NCBI GenBank assembly: GCA_024400295.1
Contig: JAKSNA010000019.1
Span: 1 to 55,546, forward strand
From: Bacteroidales bacterium
Lineage (GTDB): Bacteria; Bacteroidota; Bacteroidia; Bacteroidales; F082
Direction: 5' to 3'
Length of the DNA stretch: 55,546 nt
Part shown: positions 18,753 to 26,878 of the stretch, in pieces
How the letters are laid out: each line of letters begins with the position of its first letter
Numbering within the stretch: position 1 is the first letter of the stretch
Position numbers and translations under genes: made by a program
The notes under the pieces: model-generated
Seen by the model: only the letters and a program-made list of their open reading frames with translations
What the model was told of the DNA's origin: nothing
Database searches by the model: none

Positions 18753-19275
18753 AGAGGAGAAAGTCGAAATCAGCATTCCTGACGCCGAAGTCGCATACGT
18801 AGAGACCGGTGTCGCAAAAGCACGCGCTGCATTGCGCCTGATGCATGCAGTCTGCGAATTTCATCCCGACATGGTTATTAATTTCGGCACCTCCGGGACC
18901 GTAAACCACGAAGTCGGCGACATCATCATCTGCAACAGATTCGTTGACAGGGACTTACGCAACGTCCACTTCGGCGATGTCATCTCCGAAATTAAATTTG
19001 AAGATGTCAATCTGTCGAAACTTCTCGGAAAAGAATTAAACGCAATATCATCAGGAACCGTGAACACCGGCGACAGCTTCGTCACCGAAGTCGCTGATTT
19101 TGAAGGCGACTGCATCGACATGGAGGCTTTCGCCGAAGCCGATGTGTGCCGCGAGATGAACATTCCTTTCATCTCCGTGAAATACATCACCGACGTCGTC
19201 GGGAAGAACTCCGTCGAGGCATGGCAGGACAAGCTCGCCGACGCGAGAAAGGCTCTCACCGAATTTTTCAGGTAA
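18724..19275 (+). CDS. Nucleoside phosphorylase/MTA-SAH nucleosidase-like protein
   Basis: This 183-residue protein of the PNP/UDP phosphorylase superfamily is shorter than the usual ~230. It shows the superfamily signatures VINFGTSGTV, NTGDSFVTE and CIDMEAFAEADVC, the latter carrying the Met-Glu that binds the ribose, and a C-terminal ISVKYITDVVG strand with the catalytic Asp. It most resembles 5'-methylthioadenosine/S-adenosylhomocysteine nucleosidases, which recycle SAM by-products; the exact substrate is not certain. Its start lies inside the end of the M20 gene (29-base overlap), and the ygiQ-type gene follows after 3 bases. That the downstream neighbour is a SAM-using radical enzyme fits SAM by-product recycling. 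Confidence 0.8.
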
Positions 19276-19278
19276 GAC

Positions 19279-21147
19279 ATGAACTTACTTGACTGGCTTC
19301 CGATAACGAAAAAAGAGACCGACCTGCGCGGTTGGGACGAGGTTGACATCGTGATTGTCAGTGGTGACGCTTACGTTGACCACCCCGCTTTTGGCGCTGC
19401 CGTCATCGGACGCGTTCTTGAACGTGAAGGCTACAAAGTCGCGATAATCCCTCAGCCCAACTGGCGTGACGACCTCCGCGACTTCAAGAAGTTCGGGAGG
19501 CCGCGTCTTTTCTTCGGCGTCTCCGCCGGCTGCATGGACTCGATGGTGAACCATTACACCGCCAACAAACGTCTCCGCAGCAACGATGCTTACACACCAG
19601 GCGGCGAGGCCGGCTTCCGCCCCGACTACGCCACTGTCGTCTATTCAAAGATTCTCAAGGAGTTATATCCAGACACACCAGTCGTAATCGGCGGCATTGA
19701 GGCTTCACTGCGCCGCGTCACACACTACGACTATTGGTCCGACTCGCTCAAACCGAGCATCCTCGTTGACTCCAAAGCCGACCTCGGAATTTACGGAATG
19801 GGCGAACTCGGAATCGTAGAAATCGCAAAAGCAATCGAATCGGGCAAGAAAATCAATGAGATAACAGACATTCCGCAGACTTTCTTCTTGAAAGACAAAT
19901 CACAGAAAGTCGAATCAAGATGGGATGACATCACACTTGTGTCTCATGAAATATGTCTTAAAGACAAGAAACTTTACGCCTCAAATTTCAGATATATTGA
20001 AGAGGAGTCGAACAAGAAGCACGCCTCACGCCTGATTCAAGACGTTGGCAGTCAGACGCTTTACGTCAATCCGCCGTATCCCACGTTCACCGAGGAGCAG
20101 ATTGACGCCTCATTCGACCTGCCATACACGCGGATGCCGCACCCGAAATACGCGAAGCGCGGCCCGATTCCGGCATACGAGATGATACGTCATTCCGTCA
20201 ACATCCACAGAGGCTGCTTCGGCGGCTGCGCGTTCTGCACAATCTCCGCACATCAAGGGAAATTCGTGGCATCAAGAAGCCGCGAGTCCATCCTCAAAGA
20301 AATCGATAAAGTGACGCAGATGCCTGATTTCAAAGGCTATATCAGCGACCTCGGCGGACCGTCGGCGAACATGTACCGAATGCACGGGAAAGACGAATCG
20401 CTGTGCGAGAAGTGCGTCCGCCCGACCTGCATACAACCTAATATCTGCAAGAACCTCGACACAAGTCACAAAGCACTGACCGAGCTTTACAAAGAAGTGG
20501 ACAAGAACCCGCACGTCAAAAAAGTGACAATCGGCTCAGGAATCCGATACGATTTGTTTTTGACCAACGATGACACAGACGGGAGACTCGGTTACAACGA
20601 GTATTTCGAACAACTTGTGAGCCGTCATGTGAGTGGCAGGTTGAAAGTCGCGCCCGAACACGTCAGCGATAACGTGTTGAGACTCATGCGGAAGCCGTCG
20701 TTCACGTTGTTTTTAAAGCTGAAGAAACGTTTCGATTCCATCAACGAGAAATATCATCTGAACCAGCAGCTCATCCCATATTTCATCTCAAGCCATCCAG
20801 CGTGCAGACTTGAAGATATGGCAGAACTTGCCTTGAAGACCAAAGAGTTAGGCTATCATCTCGAACAGGTTCAGGACTTCACCCCCACCCCTATGACGTT
20901 AGCCACAGAGATTTATTATTCGGGTTATGACCCATACACGCTGAAACCTGTTTTCGTGGCGAAGACGAAGGAGGAGAAATTAGCGCAACAAAGATTTTTC
21001 TTCTGGTACAAACCTGAGAACCGTCAATGGGTCGCGCAGATGATGAGAAGATTTGACAGGTCTTCCGCCCAAACGAAGCGACACAATTTTACACATAAAA
21101 AAAATGAGGACGACAGCAGTCGTCCCCAACTTACACAAAAATACTAA
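19279..21147 (+). CDS. YgiQ family radical SAM protein
   Basis: This 622-residue protein matches the YgiQ family (UPF0313). The N-terminal domain begins WLPITKKETDLRGWDEVDIV. The radical SAM [4Fe-4S] cluster motif is RGCFGGCAFC (Cys ~313, 317, 320). A second cysteine group, CEKCVRPTCIQPNIC, follows ~70 residues later. KVAPEHVSDNVL and LEQVQDFTPTPMTLAT are family-typical. The reaction is unknown. The C-terminal tail NEDDSSRPQLTQKY is encoded by DNA that also forms the terminator of the convergent gene, so the tail may be an extension over non-coding sequence. Confidence 0.92.
   Translation: MNLLDWLPITKKETDLRGWDEVDIVIVSGDAYVDHPAFGAAVIGRVLEREGYKVAIIPQPNWRDDLRDFKKFGRPRLFFGVSAGCMDSMVNHYTANKRLRSNDAYTPGGEAGFRPDYATVVYSKILKELYPDTPVVIGGIEASLRRVTHYDYWSDSLKPSILVDSKADLGIYGMGELGIVEIAKAIESGKKINEITDIPQTFFLKDKSQKVESRWDDITLVSHEICLKDKKLYASNFRYIEEESNKKHASRLIQDVGSQTLYVNPPYPTFTEEQIDASFDLPYTRMPHPKYAKRGPIPAYEMIRHSVNIHRGCFGGCAFCTISAHQGKFVASRSRESILKEIDKVTQMPDFKGYISDLGGPSANMYRMHGKDESLCEKCVRPTCIQPNICKNLDTSHKALTELYKEVDKNPHVKKVTIGSGIRYDLFLTNDDTDGRLGYNEYFEQLVSRHVSGRLKVAPEHVSDNVLRLMRKPSFTLFLKLKKRFDSINEKYHLNQQLIPYFISSHPACRLEDMAELALKTKELGYHLEQVQDFTPTPMTLATEIYYSGYDPYTLKPVFVAKTKEEKLAQQRFFFWYKPENRQWVAQMMRRFDRSSAQTKRHNFTHKKNEDDSSRPQLTQKY
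21097..21126 (-). terminator. Intrinsic terminator of the reverse gene, embedded in the ygiQ 3' end
   Basis: On the minus strand GGACGAC, TGCT, GTCGTCC is followed after three bases by eight T residues (plus-strand A run 21097-21104). It lies about 30 bases beyond the stop of the 21156-22004 gene and inside the last codons of the forward gene. Confidence 0.75.
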
Positions 21148-21155
21148 TAAGAAAA

Positions 21156-22004
21156 TTATCTCTTAATAACCAAGCGGAAACCCGTCTGATAGTCCTGATA
21201 ATGAATGCCTTGCTTGTAACGTGTCGTCACGCGGGCATATCTTGCGGGGTTGTTCCAGCTCCCGCCGCGGAACACTTTGTAGCCGTCGCCGTATTCGGTG
21301 CATTCAGGGTCTGTGACCTCAGTTTCGGTATAGTCGGCATACCAGTCGCGGCAAATCTCCCACACGTTACCGCTCATGTCATATAACCCGAGTTCGTTAG
21401 GTGATTTGCTTCCAACGACCGAACATTTAGAATAACCTTGATTAGTGACAGCGACATTTGAATAGTCATCACTGCCGGCGTATTTCTTGTAAGACGTTGA
21501 CTTTCCGCCTCTTGCGGCATATTCCCATTGTGCTTCCGTCGGCAGACTGAAACGCAGTCCGGTGATGTCATGCAATTTGTCGATGAAACTCACAGCATCG
21601 CTATACGACACTCTGTAAGCCGGGTAATCGTTGCCAAGGCCGTATGAATTTTCCCATTCCTGAGAGGAGTCGTCACCACATTTGGTATTCATGACAGCAT
21701 ACCAAAGCGCCTGTGTCACTTCTTTCTTGCCGATATAATAACTTGACAAACTCACATTGTGAACCGGCCTCTCGTTATCAAAAGCCTCGTCAAGTGAGTC
21801 GCCCATCATGAACACACCGCCTTCAACATATACCAAATCACGGATCGCGTCACGGACTATATCTCTTGCATCCTTCCTGTTAAAATCACTATTCCATTGA
21901 ATTTCAAAGCCATTTATGGTTTCATTAGCTATCTTATCTTTTTTACAACTAAAAAGGCCAGCAGAAATAATGCATGCCATAACAATTAAAAACGTCTTTC
22001 TCAT
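21156..22004 (-). CDS. SUMF1/formylglycine-generating-type lipoprotein
   Basis: This 282-residue protein has a signal peptide with lipobox (SAGLFSC, Cys ~20), so it is likely a lipoprotein. The FGE-sulfatase domain covers about residues 57-282. VEGGVFMMGDSLDEAFDNE, then VSLSSYYIGKKEVTQALW, FSLPTEAQWEYAARGG, DMSGNVWEICRDWY and VFRGGSW are typical of this domain. Secreted Bacteroidetes members often act as surface or gliding-related proteins (GldJ/GldK-like) rather than as sulfatase activators, so no enzymatic role is claimed. The gene is monocistronic, with its terminator at 21097-21126. Confidence 0.85.
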   Translation of the reverse strand: MRKTFLIVMACIISAGLFSCKKDKIANETINGFEIQWNSDFNRKDARDIVRDAIRDLVYVEGGVFMMGDSLDEAFDNERPVHNVSLSSYYIGKKEVTQALWYAVMNTKCGDDSSQEWENSYGLGNDYPAYRVSYSDAVSFIDKLHDITGLRFSLPTEAQWEYAARGGKSTSYKKYAGSDDYSNVAVTNQGYSKCSVVGSKSPNELGLYDMSGNVWEICRDWYADYTETEVTDPECTEYGDGYKVFRGGSWNNPARYARVTTRYKQGIHYQDYQTGFRLVIKR

Positions 22005-22094
22005 TTCTGAAAATTTTAGAGCGTAAAATTACAACTTTTTTCATTAAGCGAATAAATTTTTATAAATTTTTTCAACGGCCTCAAACATTAATAG

Positions 22095-22102
22095 TAATTT
22101 TG
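22095..22102 (+). promoter_or_regulatory. -7 promoter element 4 bases before the recX ATG
   Basis: TAATTTTG matches TAnnTTTG and ends 4 bases before the ATG at 22107. The conserved RecX N-terminus leaves no good later start, so the transcript is likely leaderless. Confidence 0.55.
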
Positions 22103-22106
22103 CCGC

Positions 22107-22562
22107 ATGATTCAGACGTTTGATACCGTATTAAAGAAGGTTTTGCATTTTTGTTCATATCAAGACCGTTGTCAGTCGGAGGTAAAGATGAAGATTTCAT
22201 CATTTGACATTTCATCTTCCGACAAGGAGAAAATCATGCAACTGCTTATAGATGAAGGCTTTATTGACGACAATCGTTTTGCCCGCACTTTCGTGAGAAG
22301 CAAGATTCACCTGAAAAAATGGGGTGTGAACAAAATCAAGATGGCGTTGAAGCAGAAAGGCGTGAGCGATGAGGTCATTCATGGCGCGCTGTCTGAAATC
22401 GACCCAGATGTCTATCGGGATGAGCTTGTGAAACTTCTCAAATCGAAGAGAATCAATGAGCCAGACGACTTCAAGCGCAGGGCAAAGCTTGCGCAATACG
22501 GCATTCAGAAAGGCTACGAGCCGAACCTTGTCTGGGAAGTCATCAACGATTTAGAAGATTAA
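22107..22562 (+). CDS. recX: RecX family regulatory protein
   Basis: This 151-residue protein fits RecX (usual 140-160 residues), a modulator that binds RecA filaments and inhibits RecA. Conserved patterns are VLHFCSYQDRCQSEVKMKI, LIDEGFIDDNRFARTFVRSK and WGVNKIKMALKQKGVS, and the protein has three tandem three-helix repeats. The protein converges with the acyltransferase gene after 7 bases. The start is supported because the conserved first repeat begins almost at once after the Met. Confidence 0.9.
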   Translation: MIQTFDTVLKKVLHFCSYQDRCQSEVKMKISSFDISSSDKEKIMQLLIDEGFIDDNRFARTFVRSKIHLKKWGVNKIKMALKQKGVSDEVIHGALSEIDPDVYRDELVKLLKSKRINEPDDFKRRAKLAQYGIQKGYEPNLVWEVINDLED

Positions 22563-22569
22563 AACACGT

Positions 22570-24354
22570 TTATTCGTCGTAACCGAAACGTTTCAGCATT
22601 GCAGTTCTCACTTCAGGCGTGCATTCCTTGGTCATCATGAGAATTTCCTCTCTCGGATAGTCCTCAAAACGCAGAAACAGCAGTCCGTCGAGAGTGTCGT
22701 TGAAATCAGGGTCAACGTTGAAACACAGGAACTTGGCGTTGATTTTCAGATATTTCTTGAACAATGTCGGCATCCTGTAGTCGCTATTGCTGAGTTTCAT
22801 GAGGTAGCGGTCGAACTTATCAACGGTGTCCATGTTTTTCTCCAACAGCACCGGCATGTCAACCTTGTTGAAGTCAGTGACGAACGGATGTGTCGGATGT
22901 ACATGTTTCGCCACCTCAGGCGCCGAATGTTTCTCCTTTATATAATACACCATCATGCTCTGGTAGAATTTCGGAAACCAGCTGCTGATGCTCACAGGCC
23001 CGATGAAATAACGCATTTCTGGATACCTCAAGACAGAGAACATCAGACCCTTGAGAAGGAGCATGAGAGGAAGGATATCCTTTTGATAATCAACAGATAC
23101 ATACGAGCGACCGAGTTCGATGGTTTTCCTTAACTTGTCGTTGAGCTGTTCGTCGATCGAGAACAATGAATTGACATAGAATCCTTTGACTCCATATTTG
23201 TCCATTATCTCATTGCCGAGACCCAAACGATAGCCACCAGCCACCGACTGCTCCTTTGTATCCCAAAGAATGAGATGTTTATAATAGACATCGTACTCAT
23301 CAGTGTCGATGCCTCTGCCGGTACCCTCTCCGATGGCGCGGAAAGCCTCTTCACGCCGGCGGCCGATCTCTTTGATCAGACGTGGAATCTTATCATAATC
23401 AGCGAGATAGCATTCATATTCCGCCGTCGCAAACAGCAATGACGACTTACGTATTGAGTTCAATTCGCGAAGAATCAACGATGACCTTATAGGCGCATCA
23501 ATCGGGACAGAGTTCCTGAAACGTATCTTGCGGCGTTCATCGTTGATATTGGCTTGAAGCGCATAGCTGCGATTTCTCAAATAAGATGCGAGCGCCTCTG
23601 GTTTTTCGTAAAGTGCAATTTCAGAAGGAAGAATAGGCTTACCTACCTTCATGATTATCTTCTTGTTGCGCTTATTCAACATCTCTTTCGGCAGACGCAT
23701 TGTCGCCAACAAAGTGTGAATCTTAGACAAAACGTAAAACCAGTGTGAGTTGTTTCCGTCGAAATATACAGGAATGACCGGCATTCCCATCTTCTGGATC
23801 ATCTTGGCGATGGATGTTGACCACGGAATGTCTTCCGGATAATTATGTCCGTGGTAACGTGACACCTCACCTGCCGGGAAAATGCCGAGTCCGTGTCCTT
23901 CCGACAGTTGTTTGATTGATGCCCTGATGCCACCGGTGCTGTTACTCCACGATTTGTTATTCTCAAACGGGTTGACAGCGAAAAACACTTCATTAAGATT
24001 GGGTATTCTCGACAGAATGAAGTTCGCCATCACTTTGAAGTCTGGTCTCACGTTTGTGATGGCATCGTATAAAATCAAGCCTTCGATGGCTCCAAACGGA
24101 TGGTTGCTCACTACGATGAAACCGCCTTCCTTAGGAATGCTGCTGTAATCATTCTCATTGATGTCGCATCTGACGTTGTATCTGCCAAGCATATCCTGCA
24201 CAAACTCCTTGTTGTGAAGGTCGGCCGATGGAGAATACAACTTGTTTATCCTCTTGAACCCCATGAGATTCAATGCGATATGCACAAAAGGCTTCATGAC
24301 TGACTTCAAATGCAGCCATTTCACGACATCATCCGCAGTAAGAATTTTCTTCAT
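22570..24354 (-). CDS. GlsF/OlsF-like bifunctional aminolipid acyltransferase
   Basis: This 594-residue protein fuses two acyltransferases. The N-terminal half is a PlsC-type O-acyltransferase, with VVSNHPFGAIEG in place of the HX4D motif (Glu for Asp) and FPAGEVSR. The C-terminal half is a hemolysin/OlsB-type GNAT N-acyltransferase, with IGEGTGRGIDTDEYDVYY, ILWD and AGGYRLG. This arrangement matches OlsF, which makes ornithine lipids, and GlsF, which makes glycine lipids in Bacteroidetes. Substrate cannot be read from sequence. The ATG at 24354 is preferred to the GTG at 24363. It is transcribed from 24391-24398, back-to-back with the YitT gene. Confidence 0.82.
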   Translation of the reverse strand: MKKILTADDVVKWLHLKSVMKPFVHIALNLMGFKRINKLYSPSADLHNKEFVQDMLGRYNVRCDINENDYSSIPKEGGFIVVSNHPFGAIEGLILYDAITNVRPDFKVMANFILSRIPNLNEVFFAVNPFENNKSWSNSTGGIRASIKQLSEGHGLGIFPAGEVSRYHGHNYPEDIPWSTSIAKMIQKMGMPVIPVYFDGNNSHWFYVLSKIHTLLATMRLPKEMLNKRNKKIIMKVGKPILPSEIALYEKPEALASYLRNRSYALQANINDERRKIRFRNSVPIDAPIRSSLILRELNSIRKSSLLFATAEYECYLADYDKIPRLIKEIGRRREEAFRAIGEGTGRGIDTDEYDVYYKHLILWDTKEQSVAGGYRLGLGNEIMDKYGVKGFYVNSLFSIDEQLNDKLRKTIELGRSYVSVDYQKDILPLMLLLKGLMFSVLRYPEMRYFIGPVSISSWFPKFYQSMMVYYIKEKHSAPEVAKHVHPTHPFVTDFNKVDMPVLLEKNMDTVDKFDRYLMKLSNSDYRMPTLFKKYLKINAKFLCFNVDPDFNDTLDGLLFLRFEDYPREEILMMTKECTPEVRTAMLKRFGYDE

Positions 24355-24390
24355 TTTATACACCTAAAAAAATGCATTTTTTACAAGCTG

Positions 24391-24398
24391 CAAAGATA
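24391..24398 (-). promoter_or_regulatory. -7 promoter element of the acyltransferase gene
   Basis: CAAAGATA reads TATCTTTG on the minus strand. It is about 22 bases apart from the divergent element at 24421-24428. Confidence 0.6.
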
Positions 24399-24420
24399 TG
24401 AAAAATTTAATGGATTTTTG

Positions 24421-24428
24421 TATTTTTG
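24421..24428 (+). promoter_or_regulatory. -7 promoter element of the YitT gene
   Basis: TATTTTTG matches TAnnTTTG and ends 22 bases before the ATG at 24451. It rules out the in-frame ATG at 24310. Confidence 0.65.
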
Positions 24429-24450
24429 CACCGAAAAAATATTTTACGAC

Positions 24451-25350
24451 ATGAATCAACCAGAAAAGAACAAAATCAGCAAAAAGGACGTCTTTTTGGA
24501 AGTAAAAAACTACGCATTGATAACCATCTGCCTGTTCGTGATAGCATTGGGCTGGACGGCGTTTCTCATCCCGAACAACATGCTCGGCGGCGGCGTCAAC
24601 GGCATCGCCGTCATCGTGTATTGGGTGTCGGGCCTCTCGACGGGTGTCACCATCTTCGCCTTGAATGCGATACTTATATTATTCTCGCTCAAGGTGTTGG
24701 GATGGAAATTCGGACTTAAGACTATTTACTGCATCATAGTGATGTCGGTGTTTTTCTCGCTCTTGCAGAGGTATATAACCGCGCCCGTCATCACCGACAA
24801 GTTCCTTGCGGCGGTCATCGGCGGCGGCATCGGCGGCTTCGCCAACGGCATCATCTTCCTCTCCGGCGGCAGCACCGGCGGCGTTGACATCATCACGATG
24901 GTGGTCAACAAATACCGCAACATCTCGCTCGGCCGTTTCACTCTTGCCATGAATTTAGTGATCATCGGGTCATCATTCTTTGTGCTTTCGGGCGTGCCAT
25001 TGGAACGTATCGAATTGATAATCTACAGCTTGGTGGGCAATTTCGTGAGCAGCTACTGCATGGATCTGGCATTCACCGGAAGCAAGCAGTCGGTGCAGAT
25101 GTTCATCTTCTCATCGAAGCCGCAGGTCATCGCCGACCGCATCGGCAATGAGATGCACCGCGGCGTCACACTTATCAACGGGAAAGGGTGGTACACAAAA
25201 CAGGACAATGACATCATCATGGTTGTGGCCCGCAAGACAGAGTGTCAGCCTGTCATCCGCATCGTGAAACAGGAAGACCCGAAAGCCTTCGTCTCCGTCA
25301 ACACCGTCATGGGCGTTTATGGAAAGGGGTTTGAGGCGATGAAGAAGTAG
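24451..25350 (+). CDS. YitT family integral membrane protein
   Basis: This ~299-residue protein has about five hydrophobic segments followed by a soluble C-terminal DUF2179 domain, as in the YitT family. Glycine-rich stretches NNMLGGGVNGIAV and FLSGGSTGGVDIITM are characteristic. The C-terminal part has GKGWYTKQDNDIIMVV and MGVYGKGFEAMKK. Function is unknown, although a transport role is often assumed. The start at 24451 is set by the promoter at 24421-24428. The stop TAG abuts the 14-bp tandem repeat array. Confidence 0.9.
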   Translation: MNQPEKNKISKKDVFLEVKNYALITICLFVIALGWTAFLIPNNMLGGGVNGIAVIVYWVSGLSTGVTIFALNAILILFSLKVLGWKFGLKTIYCIIVMSVFFSLLQRYITAPVITDKFLAAVIGGGIGGFANGIIFLSGGSTGGVDIITMVVNKYRNISLGRFTLAMNLVIIGSSFFVLSGVPLERIELIIYSLVGNFVSSYCMDLAFTGSKQSVQMFIFSSKPQVIADRIGNEMHRGVTLINGKGWYTKQDNDIIMVVARKTECQPVIRIVKQEDPKAFVSVNTVMGVYGKGFEAMKK

Positions 25351-25420
25351 TTAAAAGAGGAAAGTTAAAAGAGGAGAGTTAAAAGAGGAAAGTTAAAAGA
25401 GGAAAGTTAAGAGAGAAAAG
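25351..25420. repeat. Five 14-bp tandem repeats directly after the YitT stop codon
   Basis: Five consecutive units of consensus TTAAAAGAGGAAAG run without spacers from the base after the TAG. The same unit occurs at 36787-36880, and an inverted partial copy lies at 25457-25485, before the stop of the convergent peptidase gene. Unit length 14 is not a multiple of three and the array is non-coding. Confidence 0.92.
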
Positions 25421-25456
25421 GCTGGCGTATGATGGATAGAACCACGTGCGCCAGCC
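25420..25456. terminator. Hairpin between convergent YitT and C1 peptidase genes
   Basis: GGCTGGCG and CGCCAGCC form an 8-bp GC-rich stem with a 21-base loop, flanked on both sides by purine- or pyrimidine-rich repeat arms that can extend the pairing. There is no long T tract. It probably acts as a bidirectional terminator or mRNA 3' end barrier. Confidence 0.55.
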
Positions 25457-25485
25457 TCTCTACTCTCTACTCTTTTAACTCTTAA

Positions 25486-26709
25486 CTACTTGATTCCGAG
25501 TTTCTTCCTGATGTCTTTCGGGAGTGCGTCTTTGTGGACGATGCAGTTCAGGGTTTTGTAACGCACGAAAGCCTCTGATGCGTACCAGATGCCGTTGTAG
25601 TTGCCGGCGTCGCCCCATGAGTTCTTGACCATGAAGTACTCGTTGCCCATCTGGTCTTTGGCCTTGCCGTAGATGACCATGCCGTGGTCGTCGGTTGTCT
25701 CGTAGTTGTTATAGGCGTCGATACGGTCCTGGTCGTTGACGATGCGCTGCGGCGTCGGGTGGTTCATGGCTTCCTTCTGGCGGTCTGTCGCGCTGAGGCC
25801 GTTCCAGTGTGCGTAGTCGGTGCCGGCCTTGTCTGATGCTGCGTTTTCAAGGTCAGGGAGGACGCAGATGCCCGACATCTTGCCTCTGAGCCAGCCTTTC
25901 TCGCTGACGTCAGCACCCCATGCGATAGGATAACCTTTCTCGATGGCGTTGTTGAGGACCTGCATGTATTCGTCGATTGGCATGTTGTAAGCCGTGCCCC
26001 AGCGCCAGTTGTCCTGGACCTCGATGACGAACTGCTCGTACCAAGGCTGGTGTGCGAATGAAGCGATGTTCACATAGTCGTCCATGTTGAGGCCTGTCGA
26101 TTCAGCGAATGACATAGGGGTGTATTCCTTGCCTTCATACACAAACTTCTCCGGGCATTTCCCGAGGTAAGCATCGAGGATGCCTACGAGGGCGTTTTTC
26201 CAAAGCGGTTTGTGATCCGGGCCGAGCTGGAGCTTCTTGCATTTGATGACACCTTCAACGAACGGGTCGCAGACGCTTGAGAACTCTGAGAAGTCGGAGA
26301 GTGTCTCGCCGTGCATCTGACCTGCACTCATCTCAACGTCTGGCACGAGGCCGTAGTGACGGATGGCGTAGATGACATCGCCGAATGAGCCGCCCTGTGA
26401 GAAGCTGACGTCGCCGTGTGTGCGTACTGCCTTCTCGGCACGGTCTTCATAAGTCTTGTGAACGATGTACATCTCTGAGAAATCGTACTCTGGCTTGCCC
26501 ATGCGGAGGAGTTCAGCCTCGAAGTAGCCGAGTGTCGAATAGCACCAGCATGTGCCGGCCATGTTCTGGTCTTTCACCGGAGTGATAGGCAATTCTTTGA
26601 TGACCTCAAATTTGTAGCCTTCATCTTCTGTTTTCGTTTCGCCTTCCTGTGCGAATGCTGGCATGCTCACCAAAAGAGCCGCTGCCACTAAAAAACTTTT
26701 GAATTTCAT
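25486..26709 (-). CDS. Secreted papain-like C1 (bleomycin hydrolase-type) peptidase
   Basis: This 407-residue cysteine peptidase has a signal peptide (about 1-21, ending PAFAQ). The catalytic Cys is in AGTCWCYST (~54), with the oxyanion Gln in KDQNM (~48), His in DDHGMVIYG (~342) and Asn in VKNSWGD (~363). It belongs to the C1B group with bleomycin hydrolase and aminopeptidase C. Its C-terminus runs almost to the end of the fold (KKLGIK). It is followed upstream by a paralogue of similar length and layout. The stop codon TAG is immediately followed by an inverted copy of the dispersed TTAAGAG repeat. Confidence 0.9.
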   Translation of the reverse strand: MKFKSFLVAAALLVSMPAFAQEGETKTEDEGYKFEVIKELPITPVKDQNMAGTCWCYSTLGYFEAELLRMGKPEYDFSEMYIVHKTYEDRAEKAVRTHGDVSFSQGGSFGDVIYAIRHYGLVPDVEMSAGQMHGETLSDFSEFSSVCDPFVEGVIKCKKLQLGPDHKPLWKNALVGILDAYLGKCPEKFVYEGKEYTPMSFAESTGLNMDDYVNIASFAHQPWYEQFVIEVQDNWRWGTAYNMPIDEYMQVLNNAIEKGYPIAWGADVSEKGWLRGKMSGICVLPDLENAASDKAGTDYAHWNGLSATDRQKEAMNHPTPQRIVNDQDRIDAYNNYETTDDHGMVIYGKAKDQMGNEYFMVKNSWGDAGNYNGIWYASEAFVRYKTLNCIVHKDALPKDIRKKLGIK

Positions 26710-26758
26710 TTGTTTGATTTTTAAATTATAATTTACTTTTAATTGCTGTCATATTCGA

Positions 26759-26878
26759 GATTGCTCGACTTCGCTCGCAATGACGGTTCTTTTTTGGAGA
26801 ACTGGGTGCGGCAAAGCCGCGTTGTGTCCATCCCCGAAAATGTCGTCATTGCTACCGACCGTAGGGAGTCGAGCAATC
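26759..26878. repeat. REP-like palindromic element between the two peptidase genes
   Basis: GATTGCTCGACT (26759-26770) and GCAATGAC (26777-26784) are exactly mirrored by GTCATTGC (26845-26852) and AGTCGAGCAATC (26867-26878). An inner palindrome GCGGC-AAA-GCCGC lies at 26808-26820. The GCAATGAC/GTCATTGC and GATTGCT core resembles a widely dispersed intergenic repeat of many bacterial genomes. Its outer arm supplies two bases of the TGA stop of the upstream peptidase gene. Confidence 0.85.

Noticed and set aside
25351..25420. CRISPR array
   Set aside because: The 14-bp units are directly adjacent with no spacers, and no cas genes are in the window.
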